A stretch of 64,000 bases of DNA from NCBI GenBank assembly GCA_022843385.1, contig JALHNT010000015.1:87213-151212 (forward strand), written 5' to 3'. The DNA comes from Anaerolineae bacterium (GTDB taxonomy: Bacteria; Chloroflexota; Anaerolineae; Aggregatilineales; Phototrophicaceae). This document shows positions 43,748 through 53,043 of this stretch, one piece after another. The notes beneath the pieces were generated by a model that was not told where the DNA came from, searched no databases, and was given only the letters and a program-made list of their open reading frames with translations. A program made the position numbers and the translations under genes. Each line of letters opens with the position of its first letter. Positions within the stretch are counted from its first letter, which is position 1.

Positions 43748-46700
43748 ATGTCGCTCTACATCGAACTCCACGCCCATTCGTATTTCAGCCTGCTGGATGG
43801 GGCGTCATCGCCTGAAGCGCTGGTCGAACGGGCGGCGGCGCTGGGCATGACGGCACTGGCGCTGACCGATCACGACGCGGTGTATGGCGCGGTGCGTTTT
43901 GCGAAAGCGGCGCGGGCGTTGGGCATCCGCCCGATCTTCGGCGCAGAACTGACGCTGGCGGACGGCTCGCATCTGACGCTGCTGGTGCGCGACGCGACTG
44001 GCTGGCACAACCTGTGTACCCTCATCACGCTGGGACGAGCCTATGCGCCGAAGGGCGAGGCTCGCCTGCCGGAGGGGGCGCTGGAGGCACACACAGCTGG
44101 ATTGATCGCGCTCTCCGGCTGCCGCCAGGGAGCAATTGTGCAGGCGCTACAGCGCGGCAATCACACCTGGGCGCGGCGGCTGGCGTTGGGCTACCGCGAT
44201 CGCTTTGGACACGACGGCTTCTGGATTGAGCTGCAACATCACCTGTTGCCCGATGACAACCGGCTGAACGCGGCGCTGGTCGCGCTGGCAGGTGAGGTGG
44301 ATGTGGGCTGTGTCGCGACCAATAACGTCCACTATGCCACACCGGATGCGCGTCCGCTGCAGGATGTGCTGGTCTGCATCCGCCACAACACCAGCCTGGA
44401 TGAGTGCGCCGACCTCCGCCCGAATGCCGAATACTGCCTGAAGTCGGGCGATGACCTCGCGCCGCTGTTTGCCCTTTATCCCGACGCCCTCGCCAACACC
44501 GGCCGCATCGCCGAGCGGTGTCGCCATGAGCTGCGCTTCGGTTTGCAGGAGCTGCCGGCCTTCCCCACGCCGGATGGTCTGACCGCCGCTGGCTATCTGC
44601 GGCGGTTGTGTGAAGCGGCGCTGCAGCGACTGACCGATGCCACCCGTGCGGCTGAATTGATGAACCACGAACTGGCGATCATCGCTCAGGCGGGGTTGTC
44701 GAACTACTTCCTGCTGGTGTGGGACATCGTGCGCTACGCTGAGGAGAATGGCATCCTGTGCCAGGGACGCGGCAGCGCCGCCAATTCGCTGGTGGCCTAC
44801 CTGCTCGGCATCAGCCCGATCCAGCCGCTGGAGCATGACCTGGTTTTCGAGCGTTTCCTCTCAGATGAGCGGCAGGTCGCGCCGGACATCGACATCGACT
44901 TCGATGCCGCGCGGCGCGAGGAGGTGATCCAGTACGTCTACCAGCGTTACGGCACGGCGCACGCGGCCATGGCCTGCACCCTGGTGACTTTCCGCGCCCG
45001 CTCCGCCCTGCGCGATGTCGGCAAAGCGCTGGGGCTGCCGCCTGAACTGCTGGCGACGGCGACCAGTGCGTTGGATGTCTACGAACCACACGAACTGGGA
45101 CGCAGCGCCGGCATACGGGATGTGCTGGGGTCGAACCGGTTCCATCAGACCTGGCAGCAGGCGTTGGCATTGGTGCAGCAGATTGATGGGCTGCCGCGAC
45201 ACCTGGGCATCCACAACGGCGGCATGGTCATCACCGGTGCGCCGCTGGCAAGCCGGGTGCCGACCGAACCGGCGACGATGGAGGATCGCATCGTTGTCCA
45301 GTGGGACAAGGAGTCGCTGGAGGAGGCCGGGCTGGTCAAGATCGACATCCTGGGGCTGCGGATGCTGTCGGCGGTGGCTGAAGCCGAAGGGCGGGTGAGT
45401 GCGCGTGCGCCAGCCGGGTGTTTCGACGATCCGGCGGTGTACGACGTGATCAGCACGGCGGACACGGTGGGGGTGTTCCAGGTTGAGAGCCGGGCGCAGG
45501 CGCAGGTACTGCCTCGCTTGCGTCCGCGCACCTTCAACGATCTGATCGTCTCGATCTCGCTCATCCGTCCGGGGCCGGTGCAGGGCGACATGGTGCATCC
45601 TTACCTGCGGCGACGGCTGGGTGAAGAGCCGGTCAGCTATCTGCATCCAGCGCTTGAGCCAGCCTTGCGCGAGACGCTGGGAGTGATCCTGTTTCAGGAG
45701 CAGGTGTTGAAGGTGGCGCGGGACTTTGCCGGGTTCACTCCAGGGCAGGGTGAACTGCTGCGGCGGGCGTTGGGGGCGAAGCGGGCGGATGAGGAGATCG
45801 AGCGCTTCCATGCCACCTTCGTCGCCGGAGCGCTGGGACGAGGGGCGGACGCGGCGACGGCGGAGGCCGTGTTCGGGCGGCTGCGCGCCTTCGGTGGCTA
45901 CTCCTTCCCCAAGAGCCATGCGGCCGCCTTCGCCGTGCTGGTCTATCGCTCGGCCTGGCTGAAGGTCTATCACCCCATCGCCTTCTACGCCGCGCTGCTG
46001 AACCACCAGCCGATGGGCTTCTGGACGCCAGCGGTGCTGGTGAGCGATGCCAAGCGGCACGGCATCCCGGCACGACGGGTGGACATCATCCGCAGCGGTT
46101 GGCGCTGTGCGCCGGAAGACGGGGGCATCCGCCTGGGTTTGATCGTCATCAAGGGCATGAGCGAGGCGCTGGCCGAACGCATCCTGGCTGCGCGCACGGA
46201 ACATCCTTTCCGCGACCTGCGCGACTTCTGCCGTCGAACACGCCTGCCCCGGCGACTAATCGAGGCGCTGATCCTGGCCGGTGGGCTGGATGGATGGGGC
46301 GACAACCGCCGCGCGCTGCTGTGGGAGCTGGGGACGCTGCGGCTGGAGGAGGCGCTGGCGCTGCCGGGTGAGGACGCCATCGACCTGCCCGCTTTGAGCG
46401 AGGCCGATGAGGCGGCGATGGAGTACGCCGTGACCGGCATCTCAACCGGTGAGCATCCGCTGCGGATGCTGCGGGGTCGGCTGCGCGAGCGTGGCATCCT
46501 GAGCAGCGCCGAGCTGGTGGGTCAGCGCGACGGAACATCGGTGTGTGTGGCTGGGCTGCTGGTGGTACATCAGGCACCGCCGACGGCTAAGGGGTTCCGT
46601 TTCCTGACGCTGGAGGACGAGTTCGGCTTCCTCAACATCATCATCCGACCGAAGCTCTACCCGCGCACCCGTCATCTCATCCGGCGCGGTGGTGTGCTGG

Positions 46701-46789
46701 TGGTCGAGGGGCGGATGCAGCGTGAGGGCGGCGTGGTCAATGTGGTGGCGACGAGAGTGGATGAGTTTTCAAGGAATCGGACAGCGTAG
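43748..46789 (+). CDS. dnaE2: DnaE2-type error-prone DNA polymerase III alpha subunit (ImuC)
   Basis: 1013 residues. PHP domain at the N-terminus (YIELHAHSYFSLLDGASSPE, ALTDHDAVYG), polymerase palm with PDIDIDFDAARREE near residue 378 holding catalytic Asp residues, SRAQAQVLPRLRPRTFNDLI, a helix-hairpin-helix-rich C-terminus and an OB-like end (FLTLEDEFGFLNIIIRPKLY). Length about 1000 and proximity to imuA-imuB mark it as DnaE2/ImuC rather than the replicative DnaE1. The start MSLYIE at 43748 fits the family; the frame is open upstream to 43733. Confidence 0.88.
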   Translation: MSLYIELHAHSYFSLLDGASSPEALVERAAALGMTALALTDHDAVYGAVRFAKAARALGIRPIFGAELTLADGSHLTLLVRDATGWHNLCTLITLGRAYAPKGEARLPEGALEAHTAGLIALSGCRQGAIVQALQRGNHTWARRLALGYRDRFGHDGFWIELQHHLLPDDNRLNAALVALAGEVDVGCVATNNVHYATPDARPLQDVLVCIRHNTSLDECADLRPNAEYCLKSGDDLAPLFALYPDALANTGRIAERCRHELRFGLQELPAFPTPDGLTAAGYLRRLCEAALQRLTDATRAAELMNHELAIIAQAGLSNYFLLVWDIVRYAEENGILCQGRGSAANSLVAYLLGISPIQPLEHDLVFERFLSDERQVAPDIDIDFDAARREEVIQYVYQRYGTAHAAMACTLVTFRARSALRDVGKALGLPPELLATATSALDVYEPHELGRSAGIRDVLGSNRFHQTWQQALALVQQIDGLPRHLGIHNGGMVITGAPLASRVPTEPATMEDRIVVQWDKESLEEAGLVKIDILGLRMLSAVAEAEGRVSARAPAGCFDDPAVYDVISTADTVGVFQVESRAQAQVLPRLRPRTFNDLIVSISLIRPGPVQGDMVHPYLRRRLGEEPVSYLHPALEPALRETLGVILFQEQVLKVARDFAGFTPGQGELLRRALGAKRADEEIERFHATFVAGALGRGADAATAEAVFGRLRAFGGYSFPKSHAAAFAVLVYRSAWLKVYHPIAFYAALLNHQPMGFWTPAVLVSDAKRHGIPARRVDIIRSGWRCAPEDGGIRLGLIVIKGMSEALAERILAARTEHPFRDLRDFCRRTRLPRRLIEALILAGGLDGWGDNRRALLWELGTLRLEEALALPGEDAIDLPALSEADEAAMEYAVTGISTGEHPLRMLRGRLRERGILSSAELVGQRDGTSVCVAGLLVVHQAPPTAKGFRFLTLEDEFGFLNIIIRPKLYPRTRHLIRRGGVLVVEGRMQREGGVVNVVATRVDEFSRNRTA

Positions 46790-46864
46790 TGTTGACTGTG
46801 CGATTGGGACTGGGGTGATCGTTATTGCTGATGTATAGGGAACCGATGTTCATCATCAAAGCGT

Positions 46865-47046
46865 GATTCATGCCTCAATCGGCGGGATAGGATTTGAACG
46901 GCATCGGAACTGCGGGGACTGGCCGCGCAATACGCCGTTTCAATGCCTCAATCGGCGGGACAGGGATTCGAACCAGACGACCCTTAAACCAGACAATCCG
47001 GTAGTTGCTGTTTCAATGCCTCAATCGGCGGGACAGGGATTTGAAC
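46865..47046 (-). CRISPR. Relic CRISPR array, three repeats and two spacers
   Basis: Two full 37-bp repeats (46937-46973, 47010-47046; one mismatch) and a degenerate one (46865-46899) are separated by 37- and 36-bp spacers. On the minus strand the repeat ends in ATTGAAAC, the usual 3' handle, so the array reads leftward and the worn repeat is leader-distal, as expected. No leader is seen: the right-hand repeat runs straight into an alpha-2-macroglobulin gene fragment. No cas gene in the window. Confidence 0.75.
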
Positions 47047-47600
47047 TTCGAGCGCCTCAGCACGAGTGTCAGCATCCGATAGTGCGCCGCTGAAGGTGAG
47101 GGTATCGACGGTGTTGAAGGCATACACGGGAATGGTGTTATCCTTGCCCGTGGTCAGGGTCGGGATTGAGGCATCGGACAGGCCATTGTCGGCAACGGCG
47201 TAGACCGCCATATACACCCCATCAGCCGCCGGGTCTACCGTCCCCCACCATTCGACGCGCACCAGACCCCGCGCCGCGACCGGGATGCTCTGGGTGGCAT
47301 TGGCTTCGCGCAGCCGGAGGCCGCGCTGCTCCATGCGCACCTCGACCTGCAGTGGCTCATCGGTGTTGTTCTGGATGATAGCGGCCAGCGGCAGCACATC
47401 GCCAGCGATGAAGAAACGGGGTGCGACCGCCCGCGCCGTCAGCGGCAGCGCTGTTGTCAGCGTGGCAGTGGCCTCGCCGACCTGGGTATCGGTGGTGATC
47501 GCCAGGACGCTGAAACGCCACTGCGTCAGATTGCCCGGCATCTCGACCGAGACCGTTGCTCTGCCATCGGCAGCGGTGACGACATGCGGCTGCCACATCG
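47047..47600 (-). pseudogene. Alpha-2-macroglobulin family fragment
   Basis: Reads WQPHVVTAADGRATVSVEMP, NLTQWRFSVLAITTDTQVGE, LTARAVAPRFFIAGDVLPLA, IIQNNTDEPLQVEV. This is the region before the thioester domain in bacterial alpha-2-macroglobulins, proteins of about 1500 residues or more. Both ends are missing: on the right it joins a transposase fragment, on the left it runs into a CRISPR repeat. It is non-functional as it stands. Confidence 0.75.
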
Positions 47601-47731
47601 GTCCCACACAACACTGCACAGATGGCAATGATAACCACCTCCACCAACGAATAGGTACACCGTTCGACCACTCGTGGGTCATCCAGGTCTTCAAATACGC
47701 GCTGCAAGCTGATTGTGGGAAGGTTTTCCAT
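47601..47731 (-). pseudogene. ISAs1-family transposase N-terminal fragment
   Basis: About 43 residues (LQRVFEDLDDPRVVERCTYS, LVEVVIIAICAVLCGTD) match the DDE-associated N-terminus of ISAs1-type transposases, with pattern F.D..DPRV and I.A.CAVLCG. Homology stops abruptly at CGTD, where alpha-2-macroglobulin sequence begins. Confidence 0.75.
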
Positions 47732-47800
47732 CGCTTTCTCCTTCCCGCCTATTTGACCTCAATTTTGATGCGTTTGCCCTGTCTATGTTGTCCTACTTCC

Positions 47801-47828
47801 TTGACAATTCTGTAGAGTACAGTACACT
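47801..47828 (+). promoter_or_regulatory. Promoter of the GntR-led catabolic operon
   Basis: TTGACA (47801-47806) and TACACT (47823-47828) with 16 bases between them. It is the clearest sigma-70-type promoter in the window, 50 bases ahead of the GntR start. Confidence 0.65.
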
Positions 47829-47832
47829 TCTC

Positions 47833-47847
47833 TGTCGACAGTCGACA
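47833..47847. promoter_or_regulatory. GntR-type operator candidate
   Basis: TGTCGACAGTCGACA is a perfect 7+1+7 inverted repeat directly after the -10 box, where a bound repressor would block transcription. GT...AC-centred palindromes are usual for FCD-type GntR repressors. Autoregulation by the adjacent gene is likely. Confidence 0.6.
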
Positions 47848-47877
47848 ATCTAATTTCTGACGACTCAGGATAAGACT

Positions 47878-48586
47878 TTGACCAACCATACCTCCTGGCT
47901 GGGACAAATTCATAACAAGTCGCTGCGTGAACACGTCCTAGACATGCTACACACGGCCATCATCAATGGTGAATTGAAGCCGGGCCAAATCCTGGTCGAA
48001 GCTGACCAGGTTGGACAATTAGGGGGTAGTCGTGCGCCCGTCCGGGAAGCGATCAACATCCTGGCCACACAGGGTTTGGTTGCGGTGGTTCCGTATCACG
48101 GCACTACGGTCAAGAAACTGTCCCGCTAAAGATATTCAAGAACTCTATAGTGTAGGCAGCCTGATGGAAGGTTACGCCATCCAGCAAATCATCCTTTCGG
48201 AAGGGACGGAGCAAGCCAGTGTCGATTTGCGGGATGCTTGCGAGGAGATGCAACGAGCTGCGGATGAAGGTGATCCACGCGCAGTCAACCAGATTGACCG
48301 GGACTTCCATGACACGTTAGTCGCGGTCTGTGGCAACGATCTCTTGTTGAGCATGTGGAGCACCGTATCGATGCGGGTTCGGCAAGTGATGTCGCTGCGA
48401 AATCGGCGGAAGGGCGATCTACAGGCGATTGCCCGCAATCATTTCGAGATCGTTGACGTGATCGCCAGCAAAGACGTTCAGAAAGCACTTGCGCTTATTC
48501 AGCATCACATCGGCATGACGGGTGGTGCCATTGTGAAAGATTGGCCGGAAGAGGAGATGACCATGGACATCGAGGTTGCGCCATGA
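47878..48586 (+). pseudogene. GntR/FCD-family regulator, frameshifted
   Basis: The first frame (TTG 47878 to TAA 48129) gives a GntR winged helix: SLREHVLDMLHTAIINGELK, GGSRAPVREAINILATQGLV. The second (from about 48125 to 48586) gives an FCD ligand domain: AKDIQELYSVGSLMEGYAIQ, DRDFHDTLVAVCGN, HFEIVDVIASKDVQKALALI. They join as KKLS-AKDIQ if one C is removed at 48121-48124. This is either a real inactivation, making the operon constitutive, or a base error. AGGA precedes the TTG. The FCD His/Asp residues for metal are mostly present. Confidence 0.75.
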
Positions 48587-49689
48587 ACTCGGAAACAAAA
48601 TCCCGCATTTTGGAATTGCATCGCGGTAACACGCTCTTGAACACACCTGCGCCCTCGCTGATGGCGACAGGAGCGATTGATTACAGCGCGGACGAGCGAT
48701 ACGCGCCGATTGACGAGCGCATGATTGCCAGCGCGGCAGAGGCGCTTGAAGCCGGGCAAACCCATTATGTGGATGTCCCCGGCATTGGGCCGCTGCGTGC
48801 TGCGATAGCCGAGTATCTACGCACAACCGATAATGGGCAGTATCAACAGGCGAATGTGATTGTCACGGCAGGCATCCAGGAGTCACGGTTTCTTACGCTT
48901 CAGATGATTGGCGAATCAGTCGAGCGTATTGCCGTGCCTGCGGTGGTGCATCCCGGCGTCAAAAAGGCGTTGGGTGTGCGGCCACTCCAGGTAGAGACTA
49001 TGGTAGTGGACGCGCAGGGCCTGCCCCTGGTTGCAGAAATTCGCAAAGCACTGGAAGCCGGTAGCCGCCTCCTGTTCCTCGAGTCGCCCTCCCGCCTGAC
49101 CGGCGCGGCTTACAGCACGGAATCGGTTGCTGCCATCGCTGAAGCGGCAGCACAGTTTGAGGCGGTCATCATCTGGGATCAGGGACTGGCACCCTGGGCT
49201 GAAGGCTATGTATCGCTGGCATCAAAGGCATCAGGTCACACAGTAGCCATTGGGGAGGCGTTCCCCGGAATGGGTCTGGCAAGCTGGTTTGTCGGCTATA
49301 TCGCCGCGCCGGAAAAGTGGATCGCGCCCATGCAGTCGCAAAAGCAGATCATGGCGATCTGCACCAGCACGGCGGCACAATATGCTGCACTGGAGGCGAG
49401 CAAGTTGGTCGCAGAAAGCCATTCCAGCCAACTCCCGCGGTTGAAGGCTGCCCGTCAGGCGCTGATTGCAGCCCTGGGTACGACCGAGGTCATCCCCGGG
49501 TCAACCGCGTCTGTGTTGGCGCTGCGCTTGTCACCGGGCAAGAAGCAACAGGTGCTGAAGCAGCTCAAGGACGCAGGCTATAACGCTGCTGACGGCGTAG
49601 ACTTCGGCATGGAAGATGTGTTGAGATTGACGATCACGCAAGATAGCGCGGCGCTGCTGGCACTAGCCAACGTGATAAAAGGGGCATAA
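48583..49689 (+). CDS. Aminotransferase-like protein lacking the PLP lysine
   Basis: 368 residues from the ATG at 48583 (ATGA overlap with the GntR stop; the frame is open from 48541). Fold-type I aminotransferase features are present: GQTHYVDVPGIGPLRAAIAE, VIVTAGIQESRF, LLFLESPSRLTG, VIIWDQGLAP. At the PLP-lysine site (compare SKSFSMTGW in the next gene) it reads GEAFPGMGLASW, with Pro where Lys should be. It is therefore probably not a transaminase on its own. It may form a heterodimer with, or regulate, the next gene's product. Confidence 0.75.
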   Translation: MNSETKSRILELHRGNTLLNTPAPSLMATGAIDYSADERYAPIDERMIASAAEALEAGQTHYVDVPGIGPLRAAIAEYLRTTDNGQYQQANVIVTAGIQESRFLTLQMIGESVERIAVPAVVHPGVKKALGVRPLQVETMVVDAQGLPLVAEIRKALEAGSRLLFLESPSRLTGAAYSTESVAAIAEAAAQFEAVIIWDQGLAPWAEGYVSLASKASGHTVAIGEAFPGMGLASWFVGYIAAPEKWIAPMQSQKQIMAICTSTAAQYAALEASKLVAESHSSQLPRLKAARQALIAALGTTEVIPGSTASVLALRLSPGKKQQVLKQLKDAGYNAADGVDFGMEDVLRLTITQDSAALLALANVIKGA

Positions 49690-49695
49690 TCGGCA

Positions 49696-50853
49696 ATGGC
49701 AAACCCGGCAAAAACAGGAACCAACTTACTTTATGCCTTGATCGCTCAGGCGCGAGGCTACAGTGATGCGATCATCATGGGGCGCGGTGACCCAGACTTC
49801 GATACCCCACCCCATATTGTGGAAGCGGCCAAGCGCGCCATGATTGAACATCATGCAGATGCCGTGCCAGCAGAGGGCCTATTGGCATTACGCCAGGCCA
49901 TCGCGGAGCGCGTCAAACGCGTGAACCAGATTGATGTTGACCCTGCGGCCGAAGTGGTCGTGACCAACGGCGGACAGGAAGCCCTCATGCTGATGGTGCT
50001 GGCGGCGCTGGCCCCCGGCGATGCCATCATCATCCCGGAACCAAACTACAACACCTATCACGATGCGCTCAAGTTCGCCCGTGTCGAGAAAATTGGCCTC
50101 CCCAGTACGGCGGCAACCAACTTCCGTACCGACCCGGATGCTGTGCGGGCGGCCCTGACCGATAAGACACGCGCACTCTTGCTGGTGTCACCCAATAACC
50201 CCACTGCCAGCGTGATCCAACGGGCTGACCTTGAGGCCTTAATCGCCCTGGCCCACGAACACGACCTCATCATCATTGCTGATGATATTTATGACTTGTT
50301 CATTTATGACGACTACCAGCACATCAGCCCCGCATCGCTGCCCGGAGGCAAGGCGCGCACCCTCACGCTGAATGCGCTCTCCAAGTCCTTCTCGATGACC
50401 GGTTGGCGACTGGGCTGGATTGTTGGCCCAGCCGATTTGATGGCGCGGGTCCGCGAGCTAAAAGCGGCGATCACCGGCGGCACATCTGTCATTTCACAGT
50501 ATGCCGGTCTGGCGGCGCTGACCGGGCCACAGGAACCCGTGCAGATGATGGCGGATGCGTACAAACGCCGCCGCAAAATCGTGATGGATGCACTAGATGA
50601 GATGGGCATCAAATACGGTGTGCCCCAAGGTGGGCAGTTCGTCTTTGCAGACATCAGCTTCACCGGCCTGGATAGCGCCGAACTCGCCGAGAAAATCCTC
50701 ACCGACCAGCATGTACTGGTCTACCCTGGCTCCGCATTCGACAAAGAGCGCGGGCAATACATCCGAATGACCTTCCTCCAGCCAGAAGACAAGCTGCAAG
50801 AGGGACTGGAACGGATGCGCGTTGCGATGAAGAACATCATGGGGACGCATTGA
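49696..50853 (+). CDS. Class I aminotransferase, PLP-dependent
   Basis: 385 residues. Complete AspC-type features: VVTNGGQEALMLMVLAALAP, SPNNPTASVIQ, IIADDIYDLFIYDD, LNALSKSFSMTGWRLGWIVG with PLP Lys about 230, and the C-terminal YIRMTFLQPED with the substrate-binding Arg. Likely converts an amino acid to its 2-oxo acid. Starts six bases after the PLP-lysine-less paralogue. The keto acid product could be reduced by the Ldh2-type dehydrogenase that follows. Confidence 0.85.
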   Translation: MANPAKTGTNLLYALIAQARGYSDAIIMGRGDPDFDTPPHIVEAAKRAMIEHHADAVPAEGLLALRQAIAERVKRVNQIDVDPAAEVVVTNGGQEALMLMVLAALAPGDAIIIPEPNYNTYHDALKFARVEKIGLPSTAATNFRTDPDAVRAALTDKTRALLLVSPNNPTASVIQRADLEALIALAHEHDLIIIADDIYDLFIYDDYQHISPASLPGGKARTLTLNALSKSFSMTGWRLGWIVGPADLMARVRELKAAITGGTSVISQYAGLAALTGPQEPVQMMADAYKRRRKIVMDALDEMGIKYGVPQGGQFVFADISFTGLDSAELAEKILTDQHVLVYPGSAFDKERGQYIRMTFLQPEDKLQEGLERMRVAMKNIMGTH

Positions 50854-50937
50854 GGCGATAGGTGATCTCATTCAGTGTCCGATACATCAACGTCCGGGTA
50901 GATAGCTGGTCGGCACATTCCTGGGGAGCATTCGAGC

Positions 50938-52005
50938 GTGGCTTACGAAATCGGCAAAGATGATCTGGTCAATCTGTATGACCTCCCAACGCTGCAAAAG
51001 TTCTCCACCGACTTTTTGCTGGCGCTTGGGGCGACCGACGAAGAAGCGGCCATCATCACCGATGGGTTGATGACTGCATCACAGTGGTGGCACCCCGGTC
51101 AGGGGCAAGGACTGGAGAAGTTCTTCCGCTTCTACCGCCAGATCAACAACGGCGGGATTATCCCCAATGCGCCGATGCAATGGGTACAGGAGGGCCCCAG
51201 CTACGCCTTGCTGGATGCGGCCAAAGGTTTCGGTTATGTCTCGGCGCACAGGGCCATGGCCCGCGCTGTTGAAAAAGCAAAAGTCACCGGCATCGCTATG
51301 GTGGGTGTGCGGCATAGCAACCATTTTGGTATTGCCGGCTATCACGCATTACATGCAGCCAAACACGGCTTGATCGGTTGGTCGTTCACCAATGCCAAAG
51401 CCGAGATGGCTCCCTGGGGTTCGGCGCAAGTGGTACTGGGAACCAATCCCTGGGGTATTGCCATCCCACGCAAGGATACCCACGCTATTGTCCTCGATAT
51501 GGCGCTCACCATGTCCGGCAAAGGCATGATGATGTGGTATGAGCGCGAAGGCAAAGCCATGCCAGATAACTGGGCGCTCACCCCGACGGGTGAACGGACT
51601 ACAGATCCCACAGCGGCGATGCAAGGCCCACTGCTGCCCATTGGCGAGTACAAGGGCTATGGCCTGAGTCTCATCACGGATGTCCTGAGTGGGGTGATGA
51701 CCGGGTCACTCTTTGGCATGGATGTATTCCAGGACGAGAGCAACCACGATGTCGGTCACGTCATGCTGGCAATTGATCCGGGGGCCTTCATGCCGCGCGA
51801 AGCAGTTGATGCGCGGCTGGAGAAACTGATCGAACAGGTGAAGGGTGCGCCGCCCATCAACCCGGCACAGCCGGTCATTCTACCAGGTGAGGTCGAGTTC
51901 AAGCGTATGGAGCAACGTGAGCGCGAAGGGATACCCCTCTCGCGCAAGACGGTTGATGAGTTGCGAACGCTGGCTTCGCAATTGAAAGTTGATTTTCCGC
52001 TGTAA
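50938..52005 (+). CDS. Ldh2-family malate/lactate-type dehydrogenase
   Basis: 355 residues from the GTG at 50938. The family's signatures are clear: GVRHSNHFGIAGYHALHAAK (catalytic His about 126-129), VVLGTNPWGIAIPRKDTHAI, LDMALTMSGKGMM, LLPIGEYKGYGLSLITDVLS. Ldh2 enzymes are NAD(P)-dependent and reduce 2-oxo acids or cyclic imino acids, or oxidise ureidoglycolate; the substrate here is open. Cytosolic. Follows the aminotransferases after an 84-base gap. Confidence 0.85.
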   Translation: MAYEIGKDDLVNLYDLPTLQKFSTDFLLALGATDEEAAIITDGLMTASQWWHPGQGQGLEKFFRFYRQINNGGIIPNAPMQWVQEGPSYALLDAAKGFGYVSAHRAMARAVEKAKVTGIAMVGVRHSNHFGIAGYHALHAAKHGLIGWSFTNAKAEMAPWGSAQVVLGTNPWGIAIPRKDTHAIVLDMALTMSGKGMMMWYEREGKAMPDNWALTPTGERTTDPTAAMQGPLLPIGEYKGYGLSLITDVLSGVMTGSLFGMDVFQDESNHDVGHVMLAIDPGAFMPREAVDARLEKLIEQVKGAPPINPAQPVILPGEVEFKRMEQREREGIPLSRKTVDELRTLASQLKVDFPL

Positions 52006-52032
52006 TTTTGCCCTCGTAGGGAGAGAAGAACG

Positions 52033-53034
52033 ATGGTTGCGCCTTTGAATATTGGAACGGTTTCGGTGATGCCAGGCGAAATGAAACGCGGTGGTATCCC
52101 TGTTGGTGGCGATATGTATGTCCGGCAGCGCGAGGTGCCGATTATCGTCTATCGCGGCGTGGAAGATGGGCCAATCCTGTGGCTGAACGGCGCGACTCAC
52201 GGCGATGAGCCGGAAGGCCCCTTCTCGATCTATAAAGCACTGGCGCAGATCGACCCCCAAAAGCTGCGCGGAACGGTCGTCGCTGTGCCGGTCATGAATG
52301 TGCAGGCCTTTACAGCCGGTCTACGGGGGGATCCGCTCGATACGTTTTCCCACGATATGAACCGCATCTACCCCGGCAAGGCGGACGGCTATCCCACTGA
52401 CCGGGTGGCCTGGGCGCACTGGCAGGCGATGAAAGATAACTGCGATTTGCAAATTGCCATTCATTCTGGCGGCGAGCATTCCTATCTGGCGCACATGATC
52501 TTTGCTTCAGATAACCCGGTCAGCCTTGAGCTGGCGGCGGCGATGGGGCCGAACTGGTCGCTGGTTTTCCGCAGTGGTACGGGTGGCGGCAACCCCAGTT
52601 CGCAAATGGGTGGACTGGGCAAAGGCGGCATCACAGTCGAACTGGGCGGCAATTGCCGCACGCTGACCAATGACTTCCATGTCATCGCGGATGACCTGGC
52701 TGAGGGCTACCTGAATGTGATGCGCCACTACGGCATGATCGACGGCGCTGCCAGCTATGCGCCAGCCTGGCGCATGGGCTTTCAGATCGCCTTGCTGGCA
52801 CCGGCAACCGGTATGTTTGTGGGCGCGGCAGACATCCCCTTTGAGACCACACTAGCTGCCGGTACGTTGATCGGACAGGTCTATGACTTGTATGGAGATG
52901 TCATTGGCGAAGTCCGTACGCCGCGTGAAGGTGTCATCTTCGGGTTGCGCTCCCGCCCATCCGTGTTGGAAGGGCAATGGTGCTGCTTCTTCGGTGTCAT
53001 TGAACAGACCGTCGACAATCTGATCCCTAAGTAA
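52033..53034 (+). CDS. M14-family succinylglutamate desuccinylase/aspartoacylase-like hydrolase
   Basis: 333 residues. GATHGDEPEGPFSIYKAL near residue 54 gives the first zinc ligands (HxxE), and LQIAIHSGGEHSY near 138 gives the second His. VVAVPVMNVQAFTAGLRGDP and DTFSHDMNRIYPG are typical of the AstE/AspA group, which removes acyl groups from amino acids. One of three such proteins in this operon and, with the one at 55068, intact at the metal site. Probably cytosolic; substrate likely an N-acylated amino acid or amide. Confidence 0.82.
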   Translation: MVAPLNIGTVSVMPGEMKRGGIPVGGDMYVRQREVPIIVYRGVEDGPILWLNGATHGDEPEGPFSIYKALAQIDPQKLRGTVVAVPVMNVQAFTAGLRGDPLDTFSHDMNRIYPGKADGYPTDRVAWAHWQAMKDNCDLQIAIHSGGEHSYLAHMIFASDNPVSLELAAAMGPNWSLVFRSGTGGGNPSSQMGGLGKGGITVELGGNCRTLTNDFHVIADDLAEGYLNVMRHYGMIDGAASYAPAWRMGFQIALLAPATGMFVGAADIPFETTLAAGTLIGQVYDLYGDVIGEVRTPREGVIFGLRSRPSVLEGQWCCFFGVIEQTVDNLIPK

Positions 53035-53043
53035 GGCAACCCG

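Noticed and set aside
44861..46204. 447-codon antisense frame in dnaE2
   Set aside because: Shadow of a well-defined polymerase gene.
46984..47694. 236-codon frame reading as one protein
   Set aside because: It is a chance fusion of transposase remnant, alpha-2-macroglobulin fragment and CRISPR repeat/spacer; split into its parts instead.
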